DNA from: JABDMH01 sp965223025 | Lineage (GTDB): Bacteria; Bacteroidota; Bacteroidia; Chitinophagales; Saprospiraceae | Assembly (NCBI GenBank): GCA_965223025.1 | Contig: CBDCVP010000022.1 | Coordinates: forward strand, 930,001-994,000 | Length of the DNA stretch: 64,000 bases | Reading direction: 5' to 3' | Shown: positions 54,577 to 64,000 of the stretch, piece after piece | How the letters are laid out: every line of letters begins with the position of its first letter | Numbering within the stretch: position 1 is the first letter of the stretch | The notes under the pieces: generated by a model | The model's input: the letters and a program-made list of their open reading frames with translations, nothing else | Databases searched by the model: none | What the model was told of the DNA's origin: nothing | Program-made: the position numbers and the translations under genes

Positions 54577-56730
54577 ATGAAACGGAACACTAGCTTTCTA
54601 TGCCTAGTTAAAAAGGTATCTATTTCGATCTGTGTCTTAGCAACATGGTCGAACTCTGCTATAGGCCAAAATGATGTCAGGCAGGCTGACCTTTATTACC
54701 AATCACGACAATTTGAAAAAGCTGCTTCCATATACGCTGTGGAAGCACAAAAAAATCCTAAGGACCATCACCTTAGTTATCGCTGGGCAGCAACGCTGTT
54801 TGAGCTAAACAGACTCGATCAGTCTATCGAAATATTAAAAGCCGTTGCTAAGGCGACCAAGCGTGCACCAGCAAAAGTGTATTATCTGATGGCTCAGACC
54901 TACCATCATCAGCATCAGTATGGTAAAGCCATCGTGAATTACAAGAGATACCTTTCTGCCGGTTTGCAAAAAAAGAGCGATCGTCTCCGGGCCATCCATA
55001 ATATTGAACGCTGTGCGTCGGGCATGAAATACGATTATAGGCGCAACGATGTATTCGTTGAAAACATGGGGGCTGCCGTCAATACTCCCTATGACGAGAT
55101 CCGACCGGTAGAAAGTCCCAACTATGACTCTCGAATCTATTTTTCATCCCTACAGGCACATCCAGATGTCGATGCAGAGGCAAATGTAGGAGAGCACAAT
55201 TTTGACATGTACTCGACAGAGATCATCAATGGCGCCTGGTCTGAGGCCTTTTCTCTCAATGATCGGCTCAACACAGCACAACATGAGTTTCTTCAGCATT
55301 TTAGTGAAGACGGCATGGTGGCATTTTTCGCCAGAGGCACTGGCCTACAGTCTATGGCTCTCTATGTGGATACATTCAGCCTGGAAAACAACTCCAGCAG
55401 CGGCACCTTGAGGACTGTGCCAATTGATCCTCCTGACCTGATCCAAGGCATCTATTACTACAGTGACTCTCTGTTGATTTATTCCTCTGATCGGCCTGGT
55501 GGAAGTGGTGGCTATGATCTGTATTATTGTCTTCAGAGAAATGGCCAATGGTTGGGGCCCATCAATTTTGGAGAGACCATTAACAGCTCTTTCGATGAGG
55601 TCAGTCCCTACTTAGCCAAGGATGGGCGAACGCTGTTCTTTAGTACCAACAATCTGAAAAGTATGGGTGGTTTTGATGTGTTTCAAAGCACCTTTGACGA
55701 TAAGATCTTAAACTGGTCCGAACCGACTAATATCGGTACTGCCATCAATTCAGCAGGTGATGACCTTTATTATTTACCCAGCAAGAATGGATTCATGGCA
55801 TACTTCTCCAGCGACCGAAAAAGCGGGCAGGGTGGCTACGATATCTATACGGCATATTATCAGGTTAGGCAATCGGCACACTTGACTAAATCGGTCCCGC
55901 CATTATTTTATGATGTAGAGGGATTCAGACTATTTAGTGAATCCCTGATAGAAGTAGACCCGCGGACGAATACCGTCGAAGCATTTTCTAGGTTTACGAT
56001 CCCCACGCTGCTTTATAAAAATGATCAGGTACTCGCGCCCCAAAATCTAACCAAGCTCAAGACCATAACTGGGCTGCTCAAGACTTACCCACATCTAAAT
56101 CTGGAGATTGTGTGCCACTCTGATCAGAAGACTGTGTCAAATTTTGATTTGTTCTTTTCCATACTCAGAGCGGAGGAGGTACAGGAGTATTTGATCTCCT
56201 CGGGGATCAAGGCGACCTCTATTTACATGAAGGGATTAGGGGGTAATTATCCACTGGTTAAAAACGAACTGGAGGGAAAGATCAATCCGACCGCAAAATT
56301 TTACAATCGACGAATTGATCTGCGTATACACAATGGGCGACAACTGCCGCTAGAAATCATATACGACCAACCACAAGTCAGTGATGCGATGTCTGATGAA
56401 GCTGCCACATCTTATTATCAGATGGTTACGGGTTTATCATATCGGGTACAATTTGCGGTGACAGACCAACTTTTCAAGGGAGATGTGATCGGAAAGTATG
56501 CAGATCCTTGTGTCGAAAAGAATCCCGGCAGCACAGATTATTTTTATTGCTCCGGTATTTTTAGCAGCTTTGAAGGCGCTTTGCAACATTTGACCTCCAT
56601 TAAGGAGGAGGGTTTGCAAGCAAATATTATTGCCTATATGGATGGTCTGCGTCTGGCAGCAGGTCAAATAGATGAAAAGCTTTTGGCCAGTTACCCGGAC
56701 TTGAGCAACTACAGTATGTATCTCAAGTAG
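54577..56730 (+). CDS. TPR / PD40 / OmpA-family envelope protein
   Basis: 717 residues: signal peptide (cleavage near AIGQ), TPR repeats (about 30-150), a PD40/WD40-like propeller region (about 170-430; YSSDRPGGSGGYDLYYCLQR and YFSSDRKSGQGGYDIYTAYY), then an OmpA-like peptidoglycan-binding domain (about 490-600; LNLEIVCHSDQKTV, NRRIDLRI). The C-terminal SPOR-like segment starts SYRVQFAVTDQLFKGD. This domain order is common for Bacteroidota OmpA-family proteins linked to gliding and type IX secretion, which suggests an outer-membrane/cell-wall role. Confidence 0.85.
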   Translation: MKRNTSFLCLVKKVSISICVLATWSNSAIGQNDVRQADLYYQSRQFEKAASIYAVEAQKNPKDHHLSYRWAATLFELNRLDQSIEILKAVAKATKRAPAKVYYLMAQTYHHQHQYGKAIVNYKRYLSAGLQKKSDRLRAIHNIERCASGMKYDYRRNDVFVENMGAAVNTPYDEIRPVESPNYDSRIYFSSLQAHPDVDAEANVGEHNFDMYSTEIINGAWSEAFSLNDRLNTAQHEFLQHFSEDGMVAFFARGTGLQSMALYVDTFSLENNSSSGTLRTVPIDPPDLIQGIYYYSDSLLIYSSDRPGGSGGYDLYYCLQRNGQWLGPINFGETINSSFDEVSPYLAKDGRTLFFSTNNLKSMGGFDVFQSTFDDKILNWSEPTNIGTAINSAGDDLYYLPSKNGFMAYFSSDRKSGQGGYDIYTAYYQVRQSAHLTKSVPPLFYDVEGFRLFSESLIEVDPRTNTVEAFSRFTIPTLLYKNDQVLAPQNLTKLKTITGLLKTYPHLNLEIVCHSDQKTVSNFDLFFSILRAEEVQEYLISSGIKATSIYMKGLGGNYPLVKNELEGKINPTAKFYNRRIDLRIHNGRQLPLEIIYDQPQVSDAMSDEAATSYYQMVTGLSYRVQFAVTDQLFKGDVIGKYADPCVEKNPGSTDYFYCSGIFSSFEGALQHLTSIKEEGLQANIIAYMDGLRLAAGQIDEKLLASYPDLSNYSMYLK

Positions 56731-56751
56731 GAATAACAAAGAAAATTACAG

Positions 56752-57309
56752 ATGAGTACCATCGAATTCTTTAAAGAAGGTATTAAGAATCTAAAGACCA
56801 TTGGCACGATTACCAGAAGCTCAAAGTTTCTGTGTGCTAAGATCGTCGGTTTATCTTCATTGGAAAATGCCAAATGTATCGTCGAGCTCGGAGCCGGCGA
56901 CGGCGTCATGACTACGCACATACTCGACAGGATGCCTCAGGATGCCAAACTGTTCGCCTTCGAAATCAATCCCAAGTTTTGTGCTACCATGCGCCTTATC
57001 CAAGATCATCGACTCGTGGTAGTAGAAGACTCTGCTGAGCACTTACGAGCTCAACTCAGAGACCATGGCTTTGAAGAGGTGGATGTGATTTTTTCTGCCC
57101 TTCCCTTTGTGGTATTTCCAGATGAAGTAGCTCAATCCATTGTGCAGACTTGTTACGATAAGCTTAAGCCGCTGGGCCAATATTTTCAAATCCACTATTC
57201 ACTGCTCGAAAGAAAATTGTATAAGAAGATTTTTGGGCATGTAGATATCAAGTTCCAACTGCTCAATCTACCACCTGCCTTCATATTGACTTGCCTGAAA
57301 CCCGCATAG
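56752..57309 (+). CDS. SAM-dependent methyltransferase (PmtA/KsgA-like fold)
   Basis: 185 residues. Motif I is CIVELGAGDGVMTTHILDRM (near residues 43-62), then FAFEINPKF (acidic motif II) and DVIFSALPFVVF in the position of motif IV. The pattern resembles phospholipid N-methyltransferases and rRNA adenine dimethylases without their RNA-binding extension. Substrate unknown. It begins 21 bp after the preceding gene and likely shares its transcript. Confidence 0.78.
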   Translation: MSTIEFFKEGIKNLKTIGTITRSSKFLCAKIVGLSSLENAKCIVELGAGDGVMTTHILDRMPQDAKLFAFEINPKFCATMRLIQDHRLVVVEDSAEHLRAQLRDHGFEEVDVIFSALPFVVFPDEVAQSIVQTCYDKLKPLGQYFQIHYSLLERKLYKKIFGHVDIKFQLLNLPPAFILTCLKPA

Positions 57310-57345
57310 TTGTTTTGTGGAGAAATTCGATCTGTGATGCATGTG

Positions 57346-58200
57346 CTACCAGACTTTTTCAATTTGCAGGGACGGATGTCTATGTGGTAGGTCCTCCTCT
57401 GGAGTAAACAACAGCACACAACCACCACCGCCGGCACCACAGAGTTTGACAGCAATGTCCTCTGAGCGCAATTCTTGCCAGGCACTTCTGATGGACATTG
57501 GAATGAGATGAGACATAAACTGCCACTGTATTTCACCAATCTGGTGGACTGTACTTAGATAGGATCTACCAGATAGAAAGTGCTCAATGACTTGTGAGCT
57601 CAGCTGTGCTTGCACCACCATTTGCCTTCTGAAATGCTCATCCTTGTTGGACTCGTGAAACCATTTTACCAGTGGTTCGGTGGAACGAGCTATGCCGGTG
57701 TGCCAGAGAAATAGGTGCGTATGATGGACTTTTGGAAGGTCCACAGACTGTAGTGTGCCAGATACCCTGCGTTGTATGGGTTTATCGCAATAACTCACTA
57801 GAGCATCTATGCCGGAGCTCCGGCCATGAAAATAGCCCTCTATCAATGCTAGGTCATGTCTGGCATCCTCTAGGCTATCACTATGCTTCTGAGCGAATTG
57901 ATACACTGCTGCAGACAACGCAGCTGAACTACCCAAACCCTGACCGATGGGTATATCTGAGGTAAAAGAGGTATTGGTGTCTTCCAGGTGGTCGAGCTTG
58001 GAAGTGTCAAATGTTGCCAACAGATCTGGTGAAATCTGCTTTAAATAGGAAAAGAACTTAAGCAACGATTGTACAGACCCAGTCTTTTTGCACCAGCAAC
58101 CACAGTAACGACCATAGGGAATGGCAAGAGCGGCGCCACCAAAAAGCACACCATACTCACCGAAGAGTAGAATCTTAGCAGGATATTTACGAGCATCCAT
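57346..58200 (-). CDS. GHMP-family kinase, mevalonate-kinase-like
   Basis: 284 residues from the ATG at 58200; earlier ATGs at 58203 and 58218 are possible. Motifs: PAKILLFGEYGVLFGGAALA (motif 1), PIGQGLGSSAALSAA (ATP-binding motif 2) and KLCGAGGGGCVLLF (motif 3), with catalytic Asp in GRSSGIDALVSY. Phosphorylates mevalonate or a related alcohol; mevalonate-pathway isoprenoid synthesis occurs in several Bacteroidota lineages. Convergent with the small methyltransferase and divergent from mfd. Confidence 0.85.
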   Translation of the reverse strand: MDARKYPAKILLFGEYGVLFGGAALAIPYGRYCGCWCKKTGSVQSLLKFFSYLKQISPDLLATFDTSKLDHLEDTNTSFTSDIPIGQGLGSSAALSAAVYQFAQKHSDSLEDARHDLALIEGYFHGRSSGIDALVSYCDKPIQRRVSGTLQSVDLPKVHHTHLFLWHTGIARSTEPLVKWFHESNKDEHFRRQMVVQAQLSSQVIEHFLSGRSYLSTVHQIGEIQWQFMSHLIPMSIRSAWQELRSEDIAVKLCGAGGGGCVLLFTPEEDLPHRHPSLQIEKVW

Positions 58201-58298
58201 CATTTCATTGACTGTCATCTGGCTGCAAACAAAGATCTGAAATATGGTGATAAGGGACGATCCCGAGATTGCCCCAAGATTGAACTATATTTGCACTC

Positions 58299-61200
58299 TT
58301 GGAAAATCTAAAGCTACTGCTCGACAAGTATGCACATGACGATAGAGCAAAGGCAGTAGCACAAACTCTGCAATCGGAACGTCCAGTCAATGTTTATCTC
58401 AACGGCTTGATTGGCGCCCAACAGGCCTTTGTCGTTTCTGGTGTCTATCTTCAAAATCCACGTCTCACACTGTATATAGCAAACACTAAGGAAGAGGCGG
58501 CGTACTTTTATCACAACCTTAATAGCCTCCTAGAGAAGAAGCCCATCTGGTTCTTTCCCGATTCTTCAAAACGACCGGGAACGTACGAAGCTCTCAACAA
58601 CCACCAGGTCTTGCAGCGTACAGAGACCATCAACAAGATCACCAGTCTCGAAGCTACGGCGCACATCATTGTCACTTATCCCGAAGCAGTAGCAGAAATG
58701 GTGGTAGCTCCCAGGGTGCTAAATGAAAACCGGATCAACCTAAAGATCAATGAAGAGATTGATGTGGACTTTCTCACTGAGATTCTGGTCGAGTACGGTT
58801 TTGCAAACGTAGACTTTGTATATGAACCGGGACAATTTTCCATCAGAGGGGGCATCATTGATATTTTCTCTTTTGGCAATGAGTGGCCATACCGCATCGA
58901 ACTGTTTGACATCGAGATCGAATCAATACGTACGTTTGATCCCATGGATCAGCTATCCATAAAGAATATAGCTGCATTGTCGATCGTACCCAACATCAAC
59001 ACCAAGTTTGAAGCCGAGGAAAAAGTCAGTATGCTTCGAATCCTGCCCCAAAATGCACTGATCTGGCTTGCGAATGATGCCTTTACACTAGACCGGTTGC
59101 AGGCCTGCTTTGAAATCCATCAGCAGAAGGACACTGTTCGCCGAGACAATGATGAGCTGGTCGACTTACCGTCATTGATCCCACCTGCTCAGATCATGAA
59201 TGACCTTCAAACCTATTCCAAGGTACTCTTGGATGGTCCTCCGAGTCATTTTGTCCTGCATGAGACTATTCAGATTGACGCACTTCCGCAACCAGCCTTC
59301 AATAAGAATTTTCCGCTGCTGATCGAAGACCTGGAGAAAATGCAGGAGGCAGGTGTCACCTGTTATTTGTTTACCGAAAACGCTCGTCAGGTACAACGGT
59401 TTGAAACGATCTTTGAAGATCTGGGTACCAATGTGCGGTTTCAGCCGGTGCTCAAATCAATCGACAAAGGGTTCATCGATCCACATCATCAGATTGCCTG
59501 CTACACGGATCATCAGATTTTCCAGCGGTTTCACAAGTACAACCTCCGGCGTGGTTTTACCAAAGACCAAGCAATGACGCTCAAGTTTCTCAAGGAACTG
59601 CAGCCCGGCGACTTTGTTACACACATCGACCACGGTATAGGTCGCTACTCTGGATTAGAGAAAATCGATATCAATGGTCACCTGCAGGAGTCCGTGCGAT
59701 TGATCTATAAGAACAATGACATTCTCTACGTCGGAATCCAGTCTCTGCACAAGATCTCCAAATATGTGGGAAAAGATGGCACCGCACCATCGCTAAATAA
59801 ACTGGGTAGTGAAGCATGGAAGACCTTAAAACGTAAGACAAAGCGTAAGGTCAAAGATATCGCCAGCGGTCTTATCAAACTATACGCAAAACGCAAAGCC
59901 TCACAGGGTCATGCCTTTCCGCCAGATGGATATTTGCAAAATGAACTGGAAGCTTCTTTCTTTTACGAAGACACGCCGGATCAATTGACCGCTACCATCG
60001 ATACTAAGGCCGACATGGAGAAAAGCTATCCAATGGATCGACTGATCTGCGGTGATGTGGGCTTTGGCAAGACCGAGATAGCCATTCGTGCCGCTTTTAA
60101 GGCAGTGTTAGATGGTAAGCAAGTGGCGGTCTTGGTACCGACCACCATACTCGCCTTACAACATTTTAAAACCTTCAGTGATCGCCTGGGGGATTTTGGC
60201 GTGACAATCAATTACCTGAATCGCTTCAAGACGACCGCTCAGCGAAAGAAAATCTTTGAGGAACTGGGATCGGGCAAAATCGAAATCATTATTGGTACAC
60301 ATGCGCTGCTTAATAAGAAAGTGGCCTTCAAGGATCTTGGGCTATTGGTCATAGACGAAGAACAGAAATTTGGGGTAGCGGCCAAAGAAAAACTGCGCAA
60401 CCTTCAGGTCAATGTCGACACCTTGACCCTTACCGCCACACCCATACCACGAACCCTGCAGTTTTCGCTGATGGCAGCCCGGGATCTATCCATCATTCGC
60501 ACTGCTCCACCCAATCGGCAGCCCATCCACACAGAAAACCGGGTTTTTAATGATGGTCTGATTAAGGACGCCATCTATTATGAAGTGAATCGAGGCGGTC
60601 AGGTGTTTTTTGTCCACAATCGAGTGAAGAACCTGCCTGAGATGAAGGTGCTGCTCAAACGACTCTGTCCCGATATAGACATTGGTATGGCACATGGCCA
60701 AATGGAGGCACGAGCACTGGAAAATGCGTTGGTCAGCTTCATCGATGGAGCTTACGATGTGTTGCTTTGCACCAATATCATCGAGACGGGGTTGGACATC
60801 GCCAATGCAAACACCATCATCATCAACAACGCACATCAATTTGGAATGAGTGATTTACATCAGCTGCGAGGCAGGGTAGGTCGCTCCAATCGCAAGGCAT
60901 TTTGCTATCTGTTCAGTCCTCCCTTGTCGACCCTGACCAGCGAAGCTCGCAAGCGCCTTCAGACATTGGAGGAGTTTTCTGATTTGGGGAGTGGTTTCAA
61001 TATTGCCATGAGGGATCTTGATATTCGTGGAGCAGGTAATCTACTGGGTGGGGAGCAGAGTGGCTTTATTACTGAGATCGGGTACGACACCTATACAAAG
61101 ATCCTGGACGAGGCCATTCAGGAACTCAAAGAAACCGAGTTTAAAGATCTCTTCGTCGAGGAAATTAATGAGCGTACCTATGTTCGTGACGTACAAATCG

Positions 61201-61673
61201 AGACAGATTATGAGATGTTGATCCCGGACGCATATATCAACAATATCCAGGAGCGGTTGAATCTCTATACAGAGTTGGACGGAATTGATCATGAAGAAGA
61301 CCTGCAGCATTTTGCCAAGCGCCTGGAAGATCGTTTTGGAAAAGTCCCGTCGCAAGTCCACACTTTGTTTGATACATTGCGACTTCGATGGGTCTGCAAG
61401 GAGTTAGGATTCGAGAAATTCATCCTGAAGCAGAATAAATTGAGGTGTTTCTTTGTCTTCAATGCACAATCTGCGTTTTATGAGACAGCGTTCTTCAAAA
61501 GCTTTCTTGGCTTTATGGCCACACATGGGAGCAAGTATGGTGTGCGTTTAAAACAGAGTCGACAGTTTTTAATCATGATCAAGGAAGATGTCCGATCTTT
61601 AACAGCTGCCAAGAAATTGCTAGAGAATCTAAAAATGGAATTGTGTGAACCAGCCACCATCACCAGTACCTAA
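58299..61673 (+). CDS. mfd: Transcription-repair coupling factor Mfd
   Basis: 1124 residues from a TTG start. N-terminal UvrB-like domains; a CarD-type RNA polymerase interaction domain at about 432-535 (LQPGDFVTHIDHGIGRYSGL); RecG-like helicase with GDVGFGKTEIAIRAAF (near 584), LLVIDEEQKFG (near 686), TATPIPRTLQFS and GRVGRS; and a C-terminal TRCF domain at about 970-1075. Removes stalled RNA polymerase and recruits UvrA. A TATATTTG box at 58286-58293 ends 5 nt before the start codon. Confidence 0.98.
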   Translation: MENLKLLLDKYAHDDRAKAVAQTLQSERPVNVYLNGLIGAQQAFVVSGVYLQNPRLTLYIANTKEEAAYFYHNLNSLLEKKPIWFFPDSSKRPGTYEALNNHQVLQRTETINKITSLEATAHIIVTYPEAVAEMVVAPRVLNENRINLKINEEIDVDFLTEILVEYGFANVDFVYEPGQFSIRGGIIDIFSFGNEWPYRIELFDIEIESIRTFDPMDQLSIKNIAALSIVPNINTKFEAEEKVSMLRILPQNALIWLANDAFTLDRLQACFEIHQQKDTVRRDNDELVDLPSLIPPAQIMNDLQTYSKVLLDGPPSHFVLHETIQIDALPQPAFNKNFPLLIEDLEKMQEAGVTCYLFTENARQVQRFETIFEDLGTNVRFQPVLKSIDKGFIDPHHQIACYTDHQIFQRFHKYNLRRGFTKDQAMTLKFLKELQPGDFVTHIDHGIGRYSGLEKIDINGHLQESVRLIYKNNDILYVGIQSLHKISKYVGKDGTAPSLNKLGSEAWKTLKRKTKRKVKDIASGLIKLYAKRKASQGHAFPPDGYLQNELEASFFYEDTPDQLTATIDTKADMEKSYPMDRLICGDVGFGKTEIAIRAAFKAVLDGKQVAVLVPTTILALQHFKTFSDRLGDFGVTINYLNRFKTTAQRKKIFEELGSGKIEIIIGTHALLNKKVAFKDLGLLVIDEEQKFGVAAKEKLRNLQVNVDTLTLTATPIPRTLQFSLMAARDLSIIRTAPPNRQPIHTENRVFNDGLIKDAIYYEVNRGGQVFFVHNRVKNLPEMKVLLKRLCPDIDIGMAHGQMEARALENALVSFIDGAYDVLLCTNIIETGLDIANANTIIINNAHQFGMSDLHQLRGRVGRSNRKAFCYLFSPPLSTLTSEARKRLQTLEEFSDLGSGFNIAMRDLDIRGAGNLLGGEQSGFITEIGYDTYTKILDEAIQELKETEFKDLFVEEINERTYVRDVQIETDYEMLIPDAYINNIQERLNLYTELDGIDHEEDLQHFAKRLEDRFGKVPSQVHTLFDTLRLRWVCKELGFEKFILKQNKLRCFFVFNAQSAFYETAFFKSFLGFMATHGSKYGVRLKQSRQFLIMIKEDVRSLTAAKKLLENLKMELCEPATITST

Positions 61674-62199
61674 ACCCATCTTTGAAAACACTCAAATGGA
61701 TGTCGGGCGACTTCCCCAGGTCGAAGACATCGAATTCATACCGATCGAAACGCGATATGCCCACGTGCTATACCTGTCTAACGGCATCTTCTTTGCGGTC
61801 CTACTCATTGTGTTGCTCATCGTCTTGACTACCCAGATAGGAATCTTTCATTGGATCTCCCTTGCTGTGCTCCTACTATGGGTGTTGCTACTTTTGGGTA
61901 CTCTTTGGTTTGCCAGCGCAAGTGTGGCATGTCAGCGATATGCTCTAAGAGATAAGGACATCAGTTATCAACATGGTGTTTTTTTTCGACAGTGGATCAC
62001 GATACCTTTCAATCGGGTGCAGCATTGCGAGATAACCAGAGGTGTGATCGATAACTTGTTTGGCTTGGCCGATCTAAAAGTATTTACTGCGGGTGGATCA
62101 TCGAGCGACATTAGTATTCCCGGATTAAGCCCAGGTACCGCCCACAGCTTAAAGGAACTCATCATCAACAAGATCAAGGATGCCGATGAAGAGGAGTGA
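61645..62199 (+). CDS. bPH2-domain membrane protein (YdbS-like)
   Basis: 184 residues: a short polar N-terminus, two adjacent TMs (about 45-67 and 72-92), then a bacterial PH domain (CQRYALRDKDISYQHGVFFR, IPFNRVQHCEITRGVIDNLF, LKVFTAGGSSSDISIPGL). Starts inside the end of mfd (29-bp overlap) and overlaps the next gene by 20 bp. Usually paired with a longer YdbT-like protein, as here. Function unknown. Confidence 0.88.
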   Translation: MNQPPSPVPKPIFENTQMDVGRLPQVEDIEFIPIETRYAHVLYLSNGIFFAVLLIVLLIVLTTQIGIFHWISLAVLLLWVLLLLGTLWFASASVACQRYALRDKDISYQHGVFFRQWITIPFNRVQHCEITRGVIDNLFGLADLKVFTAGGSSSDISIPGLSPGTAHSLKELIINKIKDADEEE

Positions 62200-63682
62200 G
62201 GACTCTTGGTATCTGCAGGCTAATCGGCAAGCACCTGTTGCGATAGTCATGATCATCTTTAATGTGATCAAATCCGTAATCCGTACCTGGTGGCCTTTGC
62301 TCTTAATACTGTTTTTTCGATCTAACTTGATGGGGCCGGATACCGGAAAACTGGTTGTTGGAGGGGGCACAGTTTTGATCATTGTCATTTCCATCTGGAG
62401 ATATTTCCGATTCCATTTTTATCTGAGTGAAACCAAGCTGCATGTGCAACGAGGAGTCTTCACACGGACAAAAATGGATATCCCATTTGACCGCATCCAG
62501 ACCATCAGCTTTGAACAGAATATCGTACACCAACTATTTGATGTGACGAAAGTGAAGGTCGATACTGCGGGATCCTCAAAGGAAGAGTTTGAATTCGCCG
62601 CCCTGGACCAGCATAAAGCTGAGCAGCTAAGGTCTTTTATCTTGAGTAGAAAGACTTCTCCGGGTGCGGATGGAATTGCGGATGAAAACGTCCCCCTTGA
62701 GAAGCGTCAATTATTGCTCCACTTGGATGTTGCAGATCTGATCAAAGTGGGGGTGAGCCAAAATCATTTGCGTACTACAGGTATCATCGTTGCTTTTCTC
62801 TTAGGGCTGCGGGATCGCATCAGCGAGGCACTGGGTGATCGTTATGTAGATCGTTTTGACACGATTACTGAACAGCTTTTCGAAAACACCATTTCCTATG
62901 CCGTCATGCTGTTTATTGCCCTGCTAATTGTCTCGTTTGTAGGTACCTTATTCTATACGGTATTTAGGTACTATGACTTGTCTTTTTTCAAGACGGCTGA
63001 AGGTTACAAGGTGCAAGCCGGGTTGCTTAATAGGGTGGAGCAGGCGGCACTAGATCACAAAATCCAAATTGTACGTTGGGTAAGCAATCCAGTGCGTAAA
63101 CTTTTCAATATTGTTCACCTAAGATTTTATCAAGCATCAAGCTCTGCGGGTAGGGGTAGATCCAACATTTCCATACCTGGATATCCTTCGGAGTCTCTGG
63201 CTGATATCAAGCGATTTGTCTTTGGAAGAAAATACTTTGATCAAGGGGTCCACCATGGGGTCGATCATAGATATTTTTTTCGACGTAGCCTCTTTCTGGC
63301 ATTTCTTCCCAGTCTTTGTCTCGGCATCGCCGCCTGGTTCGATGCCAACATTCCACTGGCCACTATTGCTATTTTATGGTTATTGGCGGTTTGTATTTTT
63401 CAATATCATTATCAGAGAAATTGGCTGATTCACCTGACTCCCAGGGAGTGCATCATCACCTATGGTGTCATTGAAAGGGTCACCAAAGCACTCTCCATGT
63501 TTAAGGTGCAGGCTGTCCAGATCCGGCAGTCACCATATCAGAGGCGCAATCAGCTTGCTAATATCATTTTGCACACCGCTAGTGGAGACGTCAGAATTCC
63601 TTATATCGATCTTTCGACCGCCCTGGAGATGAAAAACTACATACTGTTTAGCATCGAGTCTTCTCAAAGAAAGTGGATGTGA
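62180..63682 (+). CDS. Multi-bPH2-domain membrane protein (YdbT-like)
   Basis: 500 residues with about six TMs in three pairs, each followed by a bPH2 unit: LHVQRGVFTRTKMDIPFDRI near residue 90, YKVQAGLLNRVEQAALDHKI near 275, and CIITYGVIERVTKALSMFKV near 425. Each unit carries the strand-turn pattern seen in the short partner. Overlap of 20 bp with the partner indicates coupling. These pairs are widespread, but their role at the membrane is unclear. Confidence 0.88.
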   Translation: MPMKRSEDSWYLQANRQAPVAIVMIIFNVIKSVIRTWWPLLLILFFRSNLMGPDTGKLVVGGGTVLIIVISIWRYFRFHFYLSETKLHVQRGVFTRTKMDIPFDRIQTISFEQNIVHQLFDVTKVKVDTAGSSKEEFEFAALDQHKAEQLRSFILSRKTSPGADGIADENVPLEKRQLLLHLDVADLIKVGVSQNHLRTTGIIVAFLLGLRDRISEALGDRYVDRFDTITEQLFENTISYAVMLFIALLIVSFVGTLFYTVFRYYDLSFFKTAEGYKVQAGLLNRVEQAALDHKIQIVRWVSNPVRKLFNIVHLRFYQASSSAGRGRSNISIPGYPSESLADIKRFVFGRKYFDQGVHHGVDHRYFFRRSLFLAFLPSLCLGIAAWFDANIPLATIAILWLLAVCIFQYHYQRNWLIHLTPRECIITYGVIERVTKALSMFKVQAVQIRQSPYQRRNQLANIILHTASGDVRIPYIDLSTALEMKNYILFSIESSQRKWM

Positions 63683-63706
63683 GGTAATGGAAGTCACACC
63701 ACTGTT

Positions 63707-64000
63707 CTAGTCAAGTACACCCGTGCCTGTAAAGGACTTAATATTGGTGGCTAAACCCAAATGATGAGTGGTGGCACCAAAGTGGATCTTGCTGAAACTA
63801 TAGTCAAACTGAAATTTCTTGAGCCGGATGCCAAAGCCCATGCTGAGCCCGGTTAGGGTACGGATATTGGTCACGCTCAGCTCCTGTTTTCGCTGGTGGT
63901 TGTATCCTAATCTCAGCGAGAAGACCTCCGTTTTGCCCAAGAACAATTCTCCACCAAATATCAAATGTCGGAAGAAGTTGTCAAACTTTGTGGGTGCTGT
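63707..64000 (-). CDS. porQ: PorQ-like type IX secretion protein, C-terminal part
   Basis: The frame runs off the right edge; about 98 codons are visible. FDNFFRHLIFGGELFLGKTE, LRLGYNHQRKQELSVTNI, then LTGLSMGFGIRLKKFQFDYS and THHLGLATNI match the C-terminal beta-strands of PorV/PorQ-family barrels. PorQ is an outer-membrane component of the type IX secretion system. This fits the T9SS sorting domain found at 42934-44517. Assignment rests on the C-terminus only. Confidence 0.62.
   Translation of the reverse strand, partial: TAPTKFDNFFRHLIFGGELFLGKTEVFSLRLGYNHQRKQELSVTNIRTLTGLSMGFGIRLKKFQFDYSFSKIHFGATTHHLGLATNIKSFTGTGVLD

Overview
The window looks like a chromosomal segment of a Bacteroidota bacterium, most likely from the Saprospiraceae or a related lineage (inference). 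The pointers are a type IX secretion sorting domain and a PorQ-like C-terminus, a hybrid two-component/AraC regulator with a 7TM sensor, PadR-linked FtsX permeases with an N-terminal prefix, FtsH-RsfS diverging from BirA, and TAnnTTTG-type promoters.

Layout. 1-5341: a tyrosine recombinase is cut off by an IS21-family element, and an IS66-family element with a perfect 8-bp target duplication sits between the istA and istB genes of that IS21 element. 5342-13692: an accessory array in which every recognisable cassette gene points right. Cassettes start with GTT-type cores and end with complementary AAC-type cores followed by long imperfect palindromes. This is the layout of integron gene cassettes with attC sites, but no IntI is visible, so it resembles a cluster of attC sites lacking an integrase (CALIN). 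Cargo includes an RHH/PIN toxin-antitoxin pair, a serine hydrolase, a DUF2867-like protein and unknown proteins. It also carries an IS4-family insertion, a broken group II intron reverse transcriptase and about 300-bp non-coding repeats. 13.7-14.5 kb: IS21 debris.

14.5-31.3 kb: HxlR/SnoaL-like pair, sulfatase, a PadR regulator with two giant FtsX-type permeases, an SDR, an AraC regulator, an O-methyltransferase, a propeller-like lipoprotein and a cupin. Decayed copies of a permease, the sulfatase and an SDR lie among them. 31.7-36.6 kb: hybrid sensor kinase/AraC regulator convergent with a frameshifted polysaccharide-lyase-like gene. 36.9-39.2 kb: two abutting transposase genes. 39.6-48.3 kb: aldo/keto reductase, SGNH hydrolase, a GEVED/T9SS protein split by an in-frame stop, a divergent HisKA_2 kinase/LytTR regulator pair, and a secreted protein.

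48.5-64 kb: conserved core genes: ftsH, rsfS, birA, cinA, a 2-oxoacid dehydrogenase E2 gene, a TPR/PD40/OmpA envelope protein, a small methyltransferase, a mevalonate-kinase-like gene, mfd, two bPH2 membrane proteins and a PorQ-like C-terminus running off the window. The left half is mobile and decaying; the right quarter is housekeeping. The strongest novelty candidate is the cassette array. All family names come from motif reading without database searches.
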